Shown here in pieces: positions 1-8,093 of a stretch of DNA of 11,528 bases; position 1 is the stretch's first letter; each line of letters begins with the position of its first letter. Source of the DNA: an uncultured Collinsella sp. (GTDB lineage: Bacteria > Actinomycetota > Coriobacteriia > Coriobacteriales > Coriobacteriaceae); NCBI GenBank assembly GCA_900554985.1, contig USJQ01000015.1:1-11528 (forward strand). The letters are read 5' to 3'. Made by a program: the position numbers and the translations under genes. Below the pieces are notes generated by a model, which saw only the letters and a program-made list of their open reading frames with translations, searched no databases and was not told the origin of the DNA.

Positions 1-548
1 ATGCAACAGGCGACGGGCACGAGGGCCATGACGCCTCCATGACGCTGTCCCAGCAAATAAAGGGAGAGCAGAACCGTCGCGAGCAGCCCGACGGAAAACC
101 CGAATGAGTTGGCGGGAATGCGATAGAACGTTTCGTTACAGGCAATTTCGAGCGAAACGAACGAGAGCGCTGAAACAGCGGCGATGACAAGGATGTCACG
201 GCAAATACAGGCAACCGTTCCCGTCGCAAGATCGGTTTGGTCGATAAGTCCCGAAACCAAGGGCTCGACAAGAAGTATGACGGCGGTAGCACCGAGCGCC
301 GAATAAGAAAGGACCCATAGGGAATTGTCCTCATTTACGAGCAATTGATTCGTAATCCATGCAGCTACCATACCGAGCGGGATGAGGAGCGTCGCGCACC
401 AAAAGACGCGGGCAATGGGCGGCTTTTCATTGTGTTTGATTGAAAAATACACGCGCACGACGACGGTGGCCACGATAAGGACGGCGATGAATATGGGCAG
501 ATTGGCCATGTCGCTCGAAGTGATTTCAAGGGGGATATCTTCGGTCAT
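1..548 (-). CDS. Multi-pass membrane protein, N-terminal part (possible LTA synthase-family membrane domain)
   Basis: An open minus-strand frame runs from an ATG at 548-546 to the window edge without a stop, giving 182 residues. It begins MTEDIPLEITSSDMANLPIF. AGAGGA (plus-strand 555-560) lies about 6 nt upstream of the ATG and supports this start. Hydrophobic segments fall at about residues 16-37, 46-70, 78-101, 115-136 and 148-167, with a sixth beginning near 171, so this is an integral membrane protein with at least five spans. The order of a long span, a SLEIACN-type segment, a short extracellular stretch, another span and then GQR resembles the membrane part of LTA synthase/sulfatase-family proteins. 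The catalytic domain would lie outside the window, so that identity is only a suggestion. It is divergent from uvrA. That it is coding is fairly certain from the open frame, start and RBS; the function is not. Confidence 0.7.
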   Translation of the reverse strand, partial: MTEDIPLEITSSDMANLPIFIAVLIVATVVVRVYFSIKHNEKPPIARVFWCATLLIPLGMVAAWITNQLLVNEDNSLWVLSYSALGATAVILLVEPLVSGLIDQTDLATGTVACICRDILVIAAVSALSFVSLEIACNETFYRIPANSFGFSVGLLATVLLSLYLLGQRHGGVMALVPVACC

Positions 549-560
549 GGACGTTCCTCT

Positions 561-598
561 GTTACAGCAAATTAAGTTCAGTAGTAGATTACTGTAAC
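561..598. repeat. Inverted repeat, 7-bp arms
   Basis: GTTACAG at 561-567 is matched by CTGTAAC at 592-598, a perfect 7-bp inverted repeat with a 24-bp spacer. A second small dyad, CAGTA at 579-583 and TACTG at 590-594, is nested inside. It lies just upstream of the RBS of the minus-strand membrane-protein gene, in the place where its promoter or operator would be. Whether a regulator binds here is inference. Confidence 0.4.
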
Positions 599-666
599 CT
601 TTCCACGGCATTTCGAGAAACAAAGCACCCGATACGCAAAGCTAAAGGTCTGCGAATCTTGTATTA

Positions 667-680
667 CGAACATCTGTGCG
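667..680. promoter_or_regulatory. Candidate LexA (SOS) box upstream of uvrA
   Basis: The 14-mer CGAACATCTGTGCG matches the Gram-positive/actinobacterial LexA palindrome CGAAC-N4-GTTCG at 12 of 14 positions when compared with the symmetric form CGAACATATGTTCG. The left half-site is perfect and the right half has one change. It sits 62 nt before the uvrA start codon, and uvrA is a classic SOS gene in many bacteria. The proposal combines a visible motif with family knowledge; LexA binding is not shown. Confidence 0.6.
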
Positions 681-707
681 CGTCGAGTGCGCTAAACTCA
701 TCGACAG

Positions 708-713
708 TATGAT
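708..713 (+). promoter_or_regulatory. Putative uvrA -10 element
   Basis: TATGAT matches the sigma-70 type -10 consensus at five of six positions. The -35 is weak: TCGAGT at 683-688 with a 19-bp spacer is the best I see. Transcription would start near 720, giving a very short leader, with the SOS box just upstream of the -35 region. Other -10-like sequences exist (TATTAC at 662-667), so this is tentative. Confidence 0.35.
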
Positions 714-741
714 TCGATGCAATAGGAGGCAAGGAGCTTCC

Positions 742-3621
742 ATGTCTGATTCTTCTATCGTTATTCGCGGCGCTCGTGAGCACAACCTCCGTGATATCGA
801 TGTTTCCATTCCGCGTGACCAACTCGTGGTCATTACCGGTCTTTCTGGCTCGGGCAAGAGTTCGCTGGCATTTGACACTATCTATGCCGAGGGCCAGCGT
901 CGATACGTCGAGAGCCTTTCGAGCTATGCGCGCCAGTTCTTGGGCCAGATGGACAAACCCGACTTGGATTCAATCGACGGCCTTTCGCCGGCGGTGTCGA
1001 TCGACCAAAAGACGACGTCTAAAAACCCTCGCTCGACGGTTGGCACCGTAACCGAGATTTATGACTATCTGCGCCTGCTGTTCGCCCGTGTGGGCACCCC
1101 GCACTGTCCCGAATGCGGCCGCGTCATTGAGCGTCAGACGACCGACCAGGTTGCCGACAAGGTCTTGGCGGCGGGGGAGGGCCGCCGCGCGTTTGTGCTG
1201 GCACCGGTGGTGCGCGGGCGAAAAGGCGAGTACACCAAACTGTTTGAGGACCTTCGCGCCGAGGGCTTTAGCCGCGTGCGTGTCGACGGTGAAGTGCGCT
1301 CGCTCGACGATCCGATCGATCTGGACAAGAAGTTCAAGCACGATATCGAGGTCGTAGTCGATCGCATCGTGATCCGTGAGAACTCTCTGGGCCGTATCGC
1401 CGAGTCTGTTGAGCAGGCGACCGCGCTGGCTCACGGCAATGTAAACGTGGACATGCTGCCCGATCGTGATGCTCCCGAGGGGACCGAGGGCGAGCTGCTG
1501 GAGTATTCGTTGGCCTTGGCGTGCCCGGAGCATGGTCACTCCATTGACGATCTTCAGCCGCGTGATTTTTCGTTCAACGCTCCCTATGGCGCATGTCCTG
1601 AGTGCGACGGCCTGGGCTTTAAGAAAACCGTTGATGCCGAGGCGTTGATCGAGGACCCCTCGAAGTCCATTGCCGACGGAGTCTTTGGTAGCCTGTTTGG
1701 CAACTCGAACTACTATCCGCAGATTTTTGCTGCGGTCTGCAAACACTTTAAGGTGAGCACCGATACGCCGTGGGAGGACTTGCCCCCGCGCGTGCGTCGT
1801 GCATTCTTGGATGGCCTGGGCGATACGAAGATCTCGGTCGACTACCAAAGGCTAGACGGACGTCGCAGCCAGTGCGATACCAAGTTTTCGGGCGTTCGCA
1901 ACATCCTGTACGAACGCTATACCGAGACGACGAACGAGAACACCAAGGCGCGCCTGGAGAAGTACATTCGCGAGGAGCCGTGCTCGAGCTGCCACGGCGC
2001 TCGTTTGCGCCCTGAGATGCTCGCCGTCACCGTGGGCGGCAAGTCCATTTACGAGGTTTGTTGCCTGTCGTGCCGTGAATCGCTCGAGTTTTTTGAGGGC
2101 CTGGAACTCACCGAGCGCCAACAGTTTATCGGCGGCCGTATCGTCAAGGAAATCCTGGAGCGCTTGCGTTTTCTGGTCGATGTTGGACTCGACTATCTGA
2201 CGCTCGATCGTGCCTCGGCGACGCTTTCCGGTGGCGAGGCGCAGCGTATTCGCCTGGCAACGCAGATCGGCGCGGGTCTCATGGGCGTGCTCTATATTCT
2301 GGACGAGCCCTCGATCGGTCTTCATCAGCGTGACAACGAGCGCTTGATCAAGACGCTCGAGCGCCTGCGCGATATCGGCAATACCGTTATCGTCGTCGAA
2401 CACGACGAGGATACAATTCGTGCCGCCGATTACGTGATCGACATGGGGCCCGGCGCCGGCGTCAACGGCGGACACGTAGTCGCGGCGGGAACGCCTGCCG
2501 ATATCATGGCGTGTCCTGAGTCGATGACGGGCGCTTATCTGACCGGCAAACGAATGATCCGGGTGCCTGATGAACGGCGCAAGCCCGGTCGCGGCTGCCT
2601 TAAAATTACGGGCGCTCGAGCCAACAACCTCAAAAACGTTACTGCCAAGATCGAGTTTGGTACGCTTACGGTTGTTACCGGCGTGTCAGGATCGGGCAAG
2701 AGCTCCCTGGTTACCGATACCATTGCGCCTGCCCTTACGAATGCCATTCACCGTTCGACGCGCCCTGTGGGTCCATATAAGAAAATCGAGGGCATCGAGT
2801 GTATCGATAAGGTTATCGATATCGACCAGTCGCCGATTGGCCGCACGCCGCGTTCCAACCCTGCTACCTATATCGGCCTGTGGGATGATCTTCGCGCGCT
2901 GTTTGCGAGTACGCCGGAGTCGAAGGCGCGCGGCTACTCGCCGGGTCGTTTCTCCTTTAATGTGAGTGGCGGGCGCTGTGAGGCGTGCAAGGGCGACGGG
3001 CAGATCAAGATCGAGATGCACTTCCTTCCTGATATCTACGTTCCCTGCGAAGTTTGCGGCGGTAAACGCTACAACCGCGAGACACTCGAGGTCACCTACC
3101 GTGGCAAGACCATCTCGGACGTGCTCGACATGAGCGTCACCGAGGCGCTGGCCTTCTTTGGGAATATCCCGCAGATTAAGCGCAAGCTCCAGACGCTGTA
3201 CGATGTAGGCTTGGGCTACGTGAGCCTGGGCCAGCCCGCCACGACGCTTTCGGGCGGCGAGGCGCAGCGTGTGAAACTCGCCAAGGAGCTTCATCGACGC
3301 CAGACGGGCAAGACGTTCTATATTTTGGACGAGCCGACGACCGGCCTTCATTTTGAGGACGTCCGCCAGCTGCTCGATGTGCTGCAGCGCTTGGTCGATG
3401 CGGGCAACACGGTGCTGGTGATTGAACACAACCTTGATGTCATCAAGGTTGCCGACCGCCTGATCGATATGGGTCCCGAGGGCGGTAACGGCGGCGGAAC
3501 CGTCGTGGTTTCGGGCACACCGGAGCAGGTTGCGGACTGTCCGCAGAGTTATACGGGCAAGTTTTTGGCGCCGTTGCTCAGGCGTGACCGGGAGCGTCAG
3601 GCTCAACTTGATGCTCAATAA
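742..3621 (+). CDS. uvrA: Excinuclease ABC subunit UvrA
   Basis: UvrA is the damage-sensing ATPase of nucleotide excision repair. It dimerises, loads UvrB at DNA lesions and acts in the cytoplasm on DNA. The protein has 959 residues, close to the E. coli length of 940. Two ABC modules are visible: Walker A GLSGSGKS at 33-40 and GVSGSGKS at 647-654; signature LSGGEAQR at 495-502 and 836-843; Walker B ending ILDEP at 519-523 and 861-865. The C-terminal zinc finger has C746, C749, C769 and C772 around the highly conserved [12 protein letters not shown] stretch. The first zinc finger reads C261-P-E-H264 and C285-P-E-C288, so one usual Cys is His. The frame is open upstream to a GTG at 676, but the ATG at 742 is preferred. 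It is preceded by AAGGAG at 731-736 and AGGAGG at 724-729, the protein then begins [16 protein letters not shown] as in the family, and 676 lies inside the candidate SOS box. It is probably transcribed alone. Confidence 0.98.
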   Translation: MSDSSIVIRGAREHNLRDIDVSIPRDQLVVITGLSGSGKSSLAFDTIYAEGQRRYVESLSSYARQFLGQMDKPDLDSIDGLSPAVSIDQKTTSKNPRSTVGTVTEIYDYLRLLFARVGTPHCPECGRVIERQTTDQVADKVLAAGEGRRAFVLAPVVRGRKGEYTKLFEDLRAEGFSRVRVDGEVRSLDDPIDLDKKFKHDIEVVVDRIVIRENSLGRIAESVEQATALAHGNVNVDMLPDRDAPEGTEGELLEYSLALACPEHGHSIDDLQPRDFSFNAPYGACPECDGLGFKKTVDAEALIEDPSKSIADGVFGSLFGNSNYYPQIFAAVCKHFKVSTDTPWEDLPPRVRRAFLDGLGDTKISVDYQRLDGRRSQCDTKFSGVRNILYERYTETTNENTKARLEKYIREEPCSSCHGARLRPEMLAVTVGGKSIYEVCCLSCRESLEFFEGLELTERQQFIGGRIVKEILERLRFLVDVGLDYLTLDRASATLSGGEAQRIRLATQIGAGLMGVLYILDEPSIGLHQRDNERLIKTLERLRDIGNTVIVVEHDEDTIRAADYVIDMGPGAGVNGGHVVAAGTPADIMACPESMTGAYLTGKRMIRVPDERRKPGRGCLKITGARANNLKNVTAKIEFGTLTVVTGVSGSGKSSLVTDTIAPALTNAIHRSTRPVGPYKKIEGIECIDKVIDIDQSPIGRTPRSNPATYIGLWDDLRALFASTPESKARGYSPGRFSFNVSGGRCEACKGDGQIKIEMHFLPDIYVPCEVCGGKRYNRETLEVTYRGKTISDVLDMSVTEALAFFGNIPQIKRKLQTLYDVGLGYVSLGQPATTLSGGEAQRVKLAKELHRRQTGKTFYILDEPTTGLHFEDVRQLLDVLQRLVDAGNTVLVIEHNLDVIKVADRLIDMGPEGGNGGGTVVVSGTPEQVADCPQSYTGKFLAPLLRRDRERQAQLDAQ

Positions 3622-3641
3622 ATAGGCGATTCAGTTTATGG

Positions 3642-3672
3642 GCGCCATCGACTCCTTGTGATTCGATGGCGC
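3642..3672 (+). terminator. Hairpin after uvrA, probable terminator
   Basis: GCGCCATCGA (3642-3651) pairs perfectly with TCGATGGCGC (3663-3672), leaving an 11-nt loop. It starts 20 nt after the uvrA stop. The following bases TTGCTGTG are only modestly T-rich, so termination may be incomplete or of another type. Its position between uvrA and the separate ybaK promoter fits a terminator. Confidence 0.55.
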
Positions 3673-3685
3673 TTGCTGTGCCGAA

Positions 3686-3716
3686 GTGACGTATGCAGCC
3701 GAATTGGACATATACT
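3686..3716 (+). promoter_or_regulatory. Putative promoter of the ybaK-murJ-uvrC unit
   Basis: TATACT at 3711-3716 is a good -10 (5 of 6). GTGACG at 3686-3691 is a partial -35 (4 of 6) with a rather long 19-bp spacer. Transcription would start around 3723, about 30 nt before the ATG at 3754. This is the only promoter-like sequence seen for the three packed genes that follow. No SOS-type box was found near it. Confidence 0.45.
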
Positions 3717-3753
3717 TAATCCTTGCGTCCGAATGCGAGGGAAAGGATATGTC

Positions 3754-4254
3754 ATGGCAAAGGCTGTAAAGACGCCAAAAACCAATGCGATGCGCGAGCT
3801 GGAAAGCGCCGGCATTTCCTATGTTCTACATACGTACGAAGACGATGGTGATGAGTCGGTGGGCCTGGGTGTCGCGATTTCGGAGCAGCTTGGCGAGGAG
3901 CCCGGTCAAGGATTTAAGACTTTGGTCTGCGTGACACCGTCCAACGACTATGTCGTGTGCTGTATCCCTGTTGCCGACGAGCTCGATCTAAAGTCCGCCG
4001 CGCGTGCCGCGGGGGAGAAGTCCTTGGCCATGATGCATGTGAAGGATTTGCTTGCGGCGACTGGCTACGTTCGCGGCGGCTGCAGCCCGGTCGGTATGAA
4101 AAAACGCTACCGGACGCTCATGGATGAGACATGTGTCCTTTGGGATACCATTTTTATTTCGGGAGGCAAGCGTGGTTATCAGCTCGAGCTTGCACCCGAT
4201 GATTTAATTGCATTTTGCGGGGCGACGGTTGCCGCGATTACGAGAGAGGACTGA
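3754..4254 (+). CDS. ybaK: Cys-tRNA(Pro)/aminoacyl-tRNA deacylase, YbaK/EbsC family
   Basis: This family hydrolyses mischarged aminoacyl-tRNA in trans, classically Cys-tRNA(Pro), and so guards translation accuracy in the cytoplasm. The protein has 166 residues, the normal size for a single-domain YbaK protein (about 155-170). The family pattern is clear: an N-terminal segment TNAMRELESAGISYVLHTYE, the FKTLV segment with K55 at the place of the conserved catalytic lysine, and the GGCSPVGMKKR signature at about 108-118. The frame extends upstream to 3658, with another ATG at 3733. The ATG at 3754 is chosen because AAAGGA (3742-3747) lies 6 nt before it and the protein starts at the usual family position. 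It is the first gene of a three-gene unit; murJ starts 3 nt after its stop. The exact substrate tRNA cannot be read from sequence; ProX-like or other editing activity is an alternative. Confidence 0.9.
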   Translation: MAKAVKTPKTNAMRELESAGISYVLHTYEDDGDESVGLGVAISEQLGEEPGQGFKTLVCVTPSNDYVVCCIPVADELDLKSAARAAGEKSLAMMHVKDLLAATGYVRGGCSPVGMKKRYRTLMDETCVLWDTIFISGGKRGYQLELAPDDLIAFCGATVAAITRED

Positions 4255-4257
4255 GCG

Positions 4258-5940
4258 ATGCCGCAGGAAGAATTGAAGCGCGGAGCTCATTTTGCAAAAG
4301 AATCTGCGCCTCAGACACCCTCATCCGAAGCTTCTTCGTCGCGAGATGACACTGACGACATGGGCTCGTCGGACTACTCCACGGTTGGTCGTTCCGCCGG
4401 GCTTATGACCATCCTGACCATTGTGTCTCGCGTCACCGGTTTTATCCGCACGTGGGCAATGGCGGCCGCTATCGGCATGTCGCTACTTTCGTCCTCCTAT
4501 CAGGTCGCCAACAACCTGCCCAATATGCTCTACGAACTCGTGATGGGCGGCATGCTCGTGACGGCGTTTTTGCCCGTGTACATGGGCGTGAGGCGTGAGC
4601 AGGGTCGCGAGGCCTCGAACGAGTACGTGGGCAACCTGCTCGGCATTCTGCTTTTGGTGCTGGGTGGCATTTCGTTGCTGGGGACCGTGTTCGCCCCGGG
4701 CTTTATCTGGACGCAATCGTTCCTTTCGGGTGACGGCGGCAGCATGGATACCGCTGCGTTCATGTTCCGTTTCTTTGCCATCCAGATTCTGTTTTATGGT
4801 TTGGGCTCGGTGTTCTCGGGCGTTCTCAACGCACACCGCGACTACTTCTGGTCGACGTTTGCCCCGGTCCTCAACAATGTGATCGTCATTGCGAGCTTTA
4901 TGGGTTTTGCGCCCGTGTCCGCACAGTTTGGCGAACGTGCCGGCATCATCTTGATTGCGGCCGGTACGACCCTCGGTGTCTTTGTTCAGATGGCATGTCA
5001 GATTCCCGCGCTTAGCAAGCACGGCGTGCATCCCCATATCCATATCGACTTTAAGGACCCCGCGCTGCGCCAGACGATTGCGCTCGGTATCCCGACGCTG
5101 CTCGCCACGGTGTGCATGTTTGTCTCGACTTCTATCACCAACGCTGCCGCGCTGGTGGTCCAGCCCGAGACTGGTCCTTCCGTCATCGCCTATGCGCGCC
5201 TGTGGTACACGCTGCCCTACGCGCTGATTGCCGCCTCGCTTTCGACGGCGCTCTATACCGAGCTCTCTCACGACGCACAGGAGAAGGATTACGACAGCGT
5301 ACGCACGGGCATTTCGCGTGGCGTCGCCCAGATGCTGTTCTTCCTGATTCCGTTCGCACTGTACCTGATTGTCTTCGCACGTCCGCTCAACATGATCTAC
5401 TGTGCTGGCAAGTTCGATGAATCCGGAGTGGCGCTGGTGTCCGAGTACCTTGTCTACCTGGCGCTCTCGCTGCCGCTCTACGGCGTGGTCGTGTTGATGC
5501 AGAAGAGCTTCTCTGCCTTGCTCGACATGAAGCCCTATAGCCGCTATTGCCTGTATTCTGCCATCGGCCAGGCCGGCTCGGTTCTGCTGTTTGGCGTTGT
5601 GCTGGGCTTCGGTATGCCGGCAATCGCGCTTTCGTATGTTGTCGACTACGTGATCTTGGTCGGCTGTTCGCTGTGGTGGCTGCGTCGTCGCCTGCGTGGC
5701 CTTCAGGTCAAATCTATCCTGCATGGCGGTTTCTTTGGCCTTTTGCTCGGTGGCCTAGGTGCTGCCGCAGGCGCCGGCGTCATGTGGGTGCTTGAACACT
5801 TTGTCGGGGCACTTGGCGGCTCGATTCTGATTACTCTTGGCTACGTTTGCGTTGCGGGTGTCGTCTCGCTTGCTGTTACCTTTGGCCTTGCCGTCGTCCT
5901 TAAGATGCCTGAGGTCTCGGCGCTGCTTCGTCGCAAGTAG
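4258..5940 (+). CDS. murJ: Lipid II flippase MurJ (MviN family)
   Basis: MurJ moves lipid II, the peptidoglycan precursor, across the cytoplasmic membrane. The 560-residue protein is hydrophobic throughout with roughly 14 membrane spans, as in the MOP exporter superfamily. Family landmarks include the first-span motif SRVTGFIRTWAMAAAIG with R58 and R64, the NNLPNMLYELVMGG segment at 85-98, and GVLNAHRDYFWSTFAPVLNN. Positions equivalent to the charged E. coli D39 and R52 are not conserved (SSSY and MLYE here), which I also expect for other actinobacterial MurJ proteins. A hydrophilic Ser/Asp/Glu-rich tail of about 43 residues precedes the first span. No C-terminal pseudokinase domain like that of mycobacterial MviN is present; the protein ends at a basic LLRRK. 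The ATG is preceded by GAGAGAGGA overlapping the end of ybaK, consistent with co-translation. uvrC begins on the base after the TAG. Confidence 0.93.
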   Translation: MPQEELKRGAHFAKESAPQTPSSEASSSRDDTDDMGSSDYSTVGRSAGLMTILTIVSRVTGFIRTWAMAAAIGMSLLSSSYQVANNLPNMLYELVMGGMLVTAFLPVYMGVRREQGREASNEYVGNLLGILLLVLGGISLLGTVFAPGFIWTQSFLSGDGGSMDTAAFMFRFFAIQILFYGLGSVFSGVLNAHRDYFWSTFAPVLNNVIVIASFMGFAPVSAQFGERAGIILIAAGTTLGVFVQMACQIPALSKHGVHPHIHIDFKDPALRQTIALGIPTLLATVCMFVSTSITNAAALVVQPETGPSVIAYARLWYTLPYALIAASLSTALYTELSHDAQEKDYDSVRTGISRGVAQMLFFLIPFALYLIVFARPLNMIYCAGKFDESGVALVSEYLVYLALSLPLYGVVVLMQKSFSALLDMKPYSRYCLYSAIGQAGSVLLFGVVLGFGMPAIALSYVVDYVILVGCSLWWLRRRLRGLQVKSILHGGFFGLLLGGLGAAAGAGVMWVLEHFVGALGGSILITLGYVCVAGVVSLAVTFGLAVVLKMPEVSALLRRK

Positions 5941-7887
5941 GTGCGTGTGGCCGGTCACGACAACATTCCAACGCTTGCCGAGCAGGTTTCGCGCGTTCCC
6001 ACACAGCCCGGATGCTACCTTTGGAAGGATGCCAAGGGCGATGTCATCTACGTGGGCAAGGCAAAAAACTTGCGTTCCCGTATGCGCCAGTACGTGACAC
6101 TGCAGGATGAGCGTCAAAAGATCCCGCTGATGATGCAGCTGGTGGCGAGCTTTGACTATATCGTGGTGGAGACCGAGCACGAGGCGTTGGTGCTCGAGCG
6201 CAATTTGATTGGTCAGTACCATCCGTACTTTAACGTCGACCTCAAGGATGACAAGAGCTACCCCTTTATCGCCATTACAAAGGGCGACCTGTATCCCGCT
6301 ATCAAATATACGCGCGAGCGTCATAAGCCGGGAACGCGTTATTTTGGTCCCTATACCGATAGCCGTGCGGCACGTGAGACGATAGATACGCTGCGCAAGG
6401 TTATCCCCATCTGCTCCGCATCCTGTGCGGAGTGGCGTCGTTGTCGTCGTATCGTCGAGTCCCACAGGGGCGAGGAAGACATCGTCAATATGACTTGCGC
6501 GCAAAACGGCCGTCCCTGCTTTGACTACCATGTCGGGCGCGGCCCGGGTGCGTGTGTCGGCGCGATTTCTCCTACGGACTATGCCAAGAACGTCAAACGT
6601 GTCGAACGTTTTTTGTCGGGCCATCGCAAGGATGTCGTCGATGAGCTGACCTCCGAGATGACGGATGCCGCCGAGGCGCTCGACTTTGAGCGCGCGGCAC
6701 GCGTCAAACGTCGTTTGGAGGTCATCAGGGGTCTGGACGACCGTCAGCAAGTCGTTTTTCCCTCCAGTGTCGATATCGATGTCATCGGTTTCTATCGCGA
6801 GGAGACCATCTCCGCCGCTTGCGTCTTTGTCGTGCGTGAGGGTCGAACGGTTCGAACCTGCGAGTTTATTCTCGATAAGGGTTTGGATGTCGACGAAGAG
6901 GAGCTTCAATCGGGCTTTCTTAAGCGCTATTACGACGAGACGGCTGATATTCCAGCTGAGATAAACCTCTCTGTCGAGCTTGAGGATGCGGAGGCGCTGG
7001 GGGAGTGGCTTGCAGGCAAGCGCGAGCGTTCCTGCCATCTCCATAGGCCGCAGCGTGGCGAAAAGCACCGTTTGCTCGATATGGCATCCAAAAATGCGCG
7101 CCATGCCCTCATGCGCTACATGATGCGAACGGGGTACGCTGACGACCGCACCAATCAAGCGCTCCTGGAGCTCGAAAGCGCGCTGGCGCTGCCGGCGCCG
7201 CCGATGCGTATCGAGTGCTTCGATATCTCGACGCTGCATGGAACCTTTACCGTCGCCTCGATGGTGGTGTTTACCAACGGACGCGCCGACAAGAGCCAGT
7301 ACCGTCGTTTTAAAATTCAGGCCGAATTGGACGAGGCAAACGACTTCGTGTCGATGTCCGAGGTTTTGGGACGACGCTATGCTCCCGAGCGCATGGCCGA
7401 CGAGCGTTTTGGCTCGCGCCCCGATTTGCTCGTTGTCGATGGCGGTAAGCCGCAATTGACCGCTGCGATCAAGCAACTTGAGGTTCTTGGGCTCGATATA
7501 CCAGTTTGTGGCTTGGCAAAGGCCGATGAGGAAGTTTTTGTGCCTTGGGACGAGACTCCCGTCGTGCTGCCGACCGGGTCTGCTTCGCTCTATCTAATTA
7601 AACAGGTGCGCGATGAATCGCACCGTTTTGCAATCACATTCCATCGTGAGTTGCGCGATAAAGCCATGACAGTTTCGGTACTCGATGACGTTCCAGGCGT
7701 GGGACCCACCAGAAAACGTGCCCTTATGCGCCATTTTGGTTCGATGAAGCGTTTGCGCGCGGCGAGCGAGCAAGAGATCGCGGAAGTTCGCGGCATACCT
7801 GCCGATGTTGCCAAGGCGGTCCACGAGGCGCTCGTTGCGTGGAATGCCGAGCGCGCCGAGGCGGCGGCTGGCCATTCCGATAGCTAA
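5941..7887 (+). CDS. uvrC: Excinuclease ABC subunit UvrC
   Basis: UvrC makes both incisions around a lesion bound by UvrB. The protein has 648 residues, longer than the usual ~600. Domains in order: GIY-YIG nuclease (PGCYLWKD...VIYVGK, about 22-100, with R45 and the acidic EHEALVLE stretch) for the 3' cut; a cysteine region (158-205); a UVR domain binding UvrB (about 229-264, ALDFERAARVKRRLE); an RNase H-like nuclease for the 5' cut with D428 (ECFDIS), D500 (LLVVDGGK) and H561 (DESHRFA); and tandem helix-hairpin-helix motifs (about 580-640, DDVPGVGPTRKRAL). The GTG at 5941 directly follows the murJ TAG. A second GTG at 5947 is possible, and no strong RBS is visible, so translation probably depends on coupling to murJ. 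The cysteine region is atypical: C193 and C205 fit the family, but G201 replaces the Cys between them, and an insertion carries C162, C168 and C186. Confidence 0.97.
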   Translation: MRVAGHDNIPTLAEQVSRVPTQPGCYLWKDAKGDVIYVGKAKNLRSRMRQYVTLQDERQKIPLMMQLVASFDYIVVETEHEALVLERNLIGQYHPYFNVDLKDDKSYPFIAITKGDLYPAIKYTRERHKPGTRYFGPYTDSRAARETIDTLRKVIPICSASCAEWRRCRRIVESHRGEEDIVNMTCAQNGRPCFDYHVGRGPGACVGAISPTDYAKNVKRVERFLSGHRKDVVDELTSEMTDAAEALDFERAARVKRRLEVIRGLDDRQQVVFPSSVDIDVIGFYREETISAACVFVVREGRTVRTCEFILDKGLDVDEEELQSGFLKRYYDETADIPAEINLSVELEDAEALGEWLAGKRERSCHLHRPQRGEKHRLLDMASKNARHALMRYMMRTGYADDRTNQALLELESALALPAPPMRIECFDISTLHGTFTVASMVVFTNGRADKSQYRRFKIQAELDEANDFVSMSEVLGRRYAPERMADERFGSRPDLLVVDGGKPQLTAAIKQLEVLGLDIPVCGLAKADEEVFVPWDETPVVLPTGSASLYLIKQVRDESHRFAITFHRELRDKAMTVSVLDDVPGVGPTRKRALMRHFGSMKRLRAASEQEIAEVRGIPADVAKAVHEALVAWNAERAEAAAGHSDS

Positions 7888-8005
7888 ACACGAGCCTAAA
7901 CTACTGATATACATGATTGCGTGATTTTCAACCATTTATTTCGCCATGATTGCATGCTGGTTTCGGGTTTTATTAACGCTAAAACGTTTGACTAGTCATG
8001 GTGAA

Positions 8006-8028
8006 CAACCCTGCTATCCTGCGGGTTG
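8006..8028. repeat. Hairpin CAACCC/GGGTTG
   Basis: CAACCC (8006-8011) pairs with GGGTTG (8023-8028). GC/GC inside can extend the stem past a one-base bulge, leaving loop TATCCT. It is not followed by a T-run, so a simple terminator is unlikely. The loop region also reads TGCTATCCT, an extended -10-like sequence, so the dyad may overlap a promoter. Confidence 0.35.
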
Positions 8029-8093
8029 ACGAAGACTGATATCTCACCTCGTCGATATATACTGTCTGGCGAATCATTTGTCAATGAATTCGG

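Noticed and set aside
382..597. 71-codon plus-strand frame
   Set aside because: Overlaps the better-supported minus-strand membrane-protein gene and has no recognisable product.
676..741. N-terminal extension of uvrA from GTG 676
   Set aside because: The start lies inside the candidate SOS box, the extra 22 residues do not resemble UvrA, and the ATG at 742 has strong ribosome binding sequences.
4483..5724. 413-codon minus-strand frame within murJ
   Set aside because: Antisense to a well-supported membrane protein; low-complexity charged translation rich in His, Gln and Arg, with no recognisable domain.
5755..7476. 573-codon open frame on the minus strand
   Set aside because: It lies opposite the end of murJ and most of uvrC, both clearly identified. 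Its translation has no family features and it reflects the GC-rich codon pattern of the real genes.
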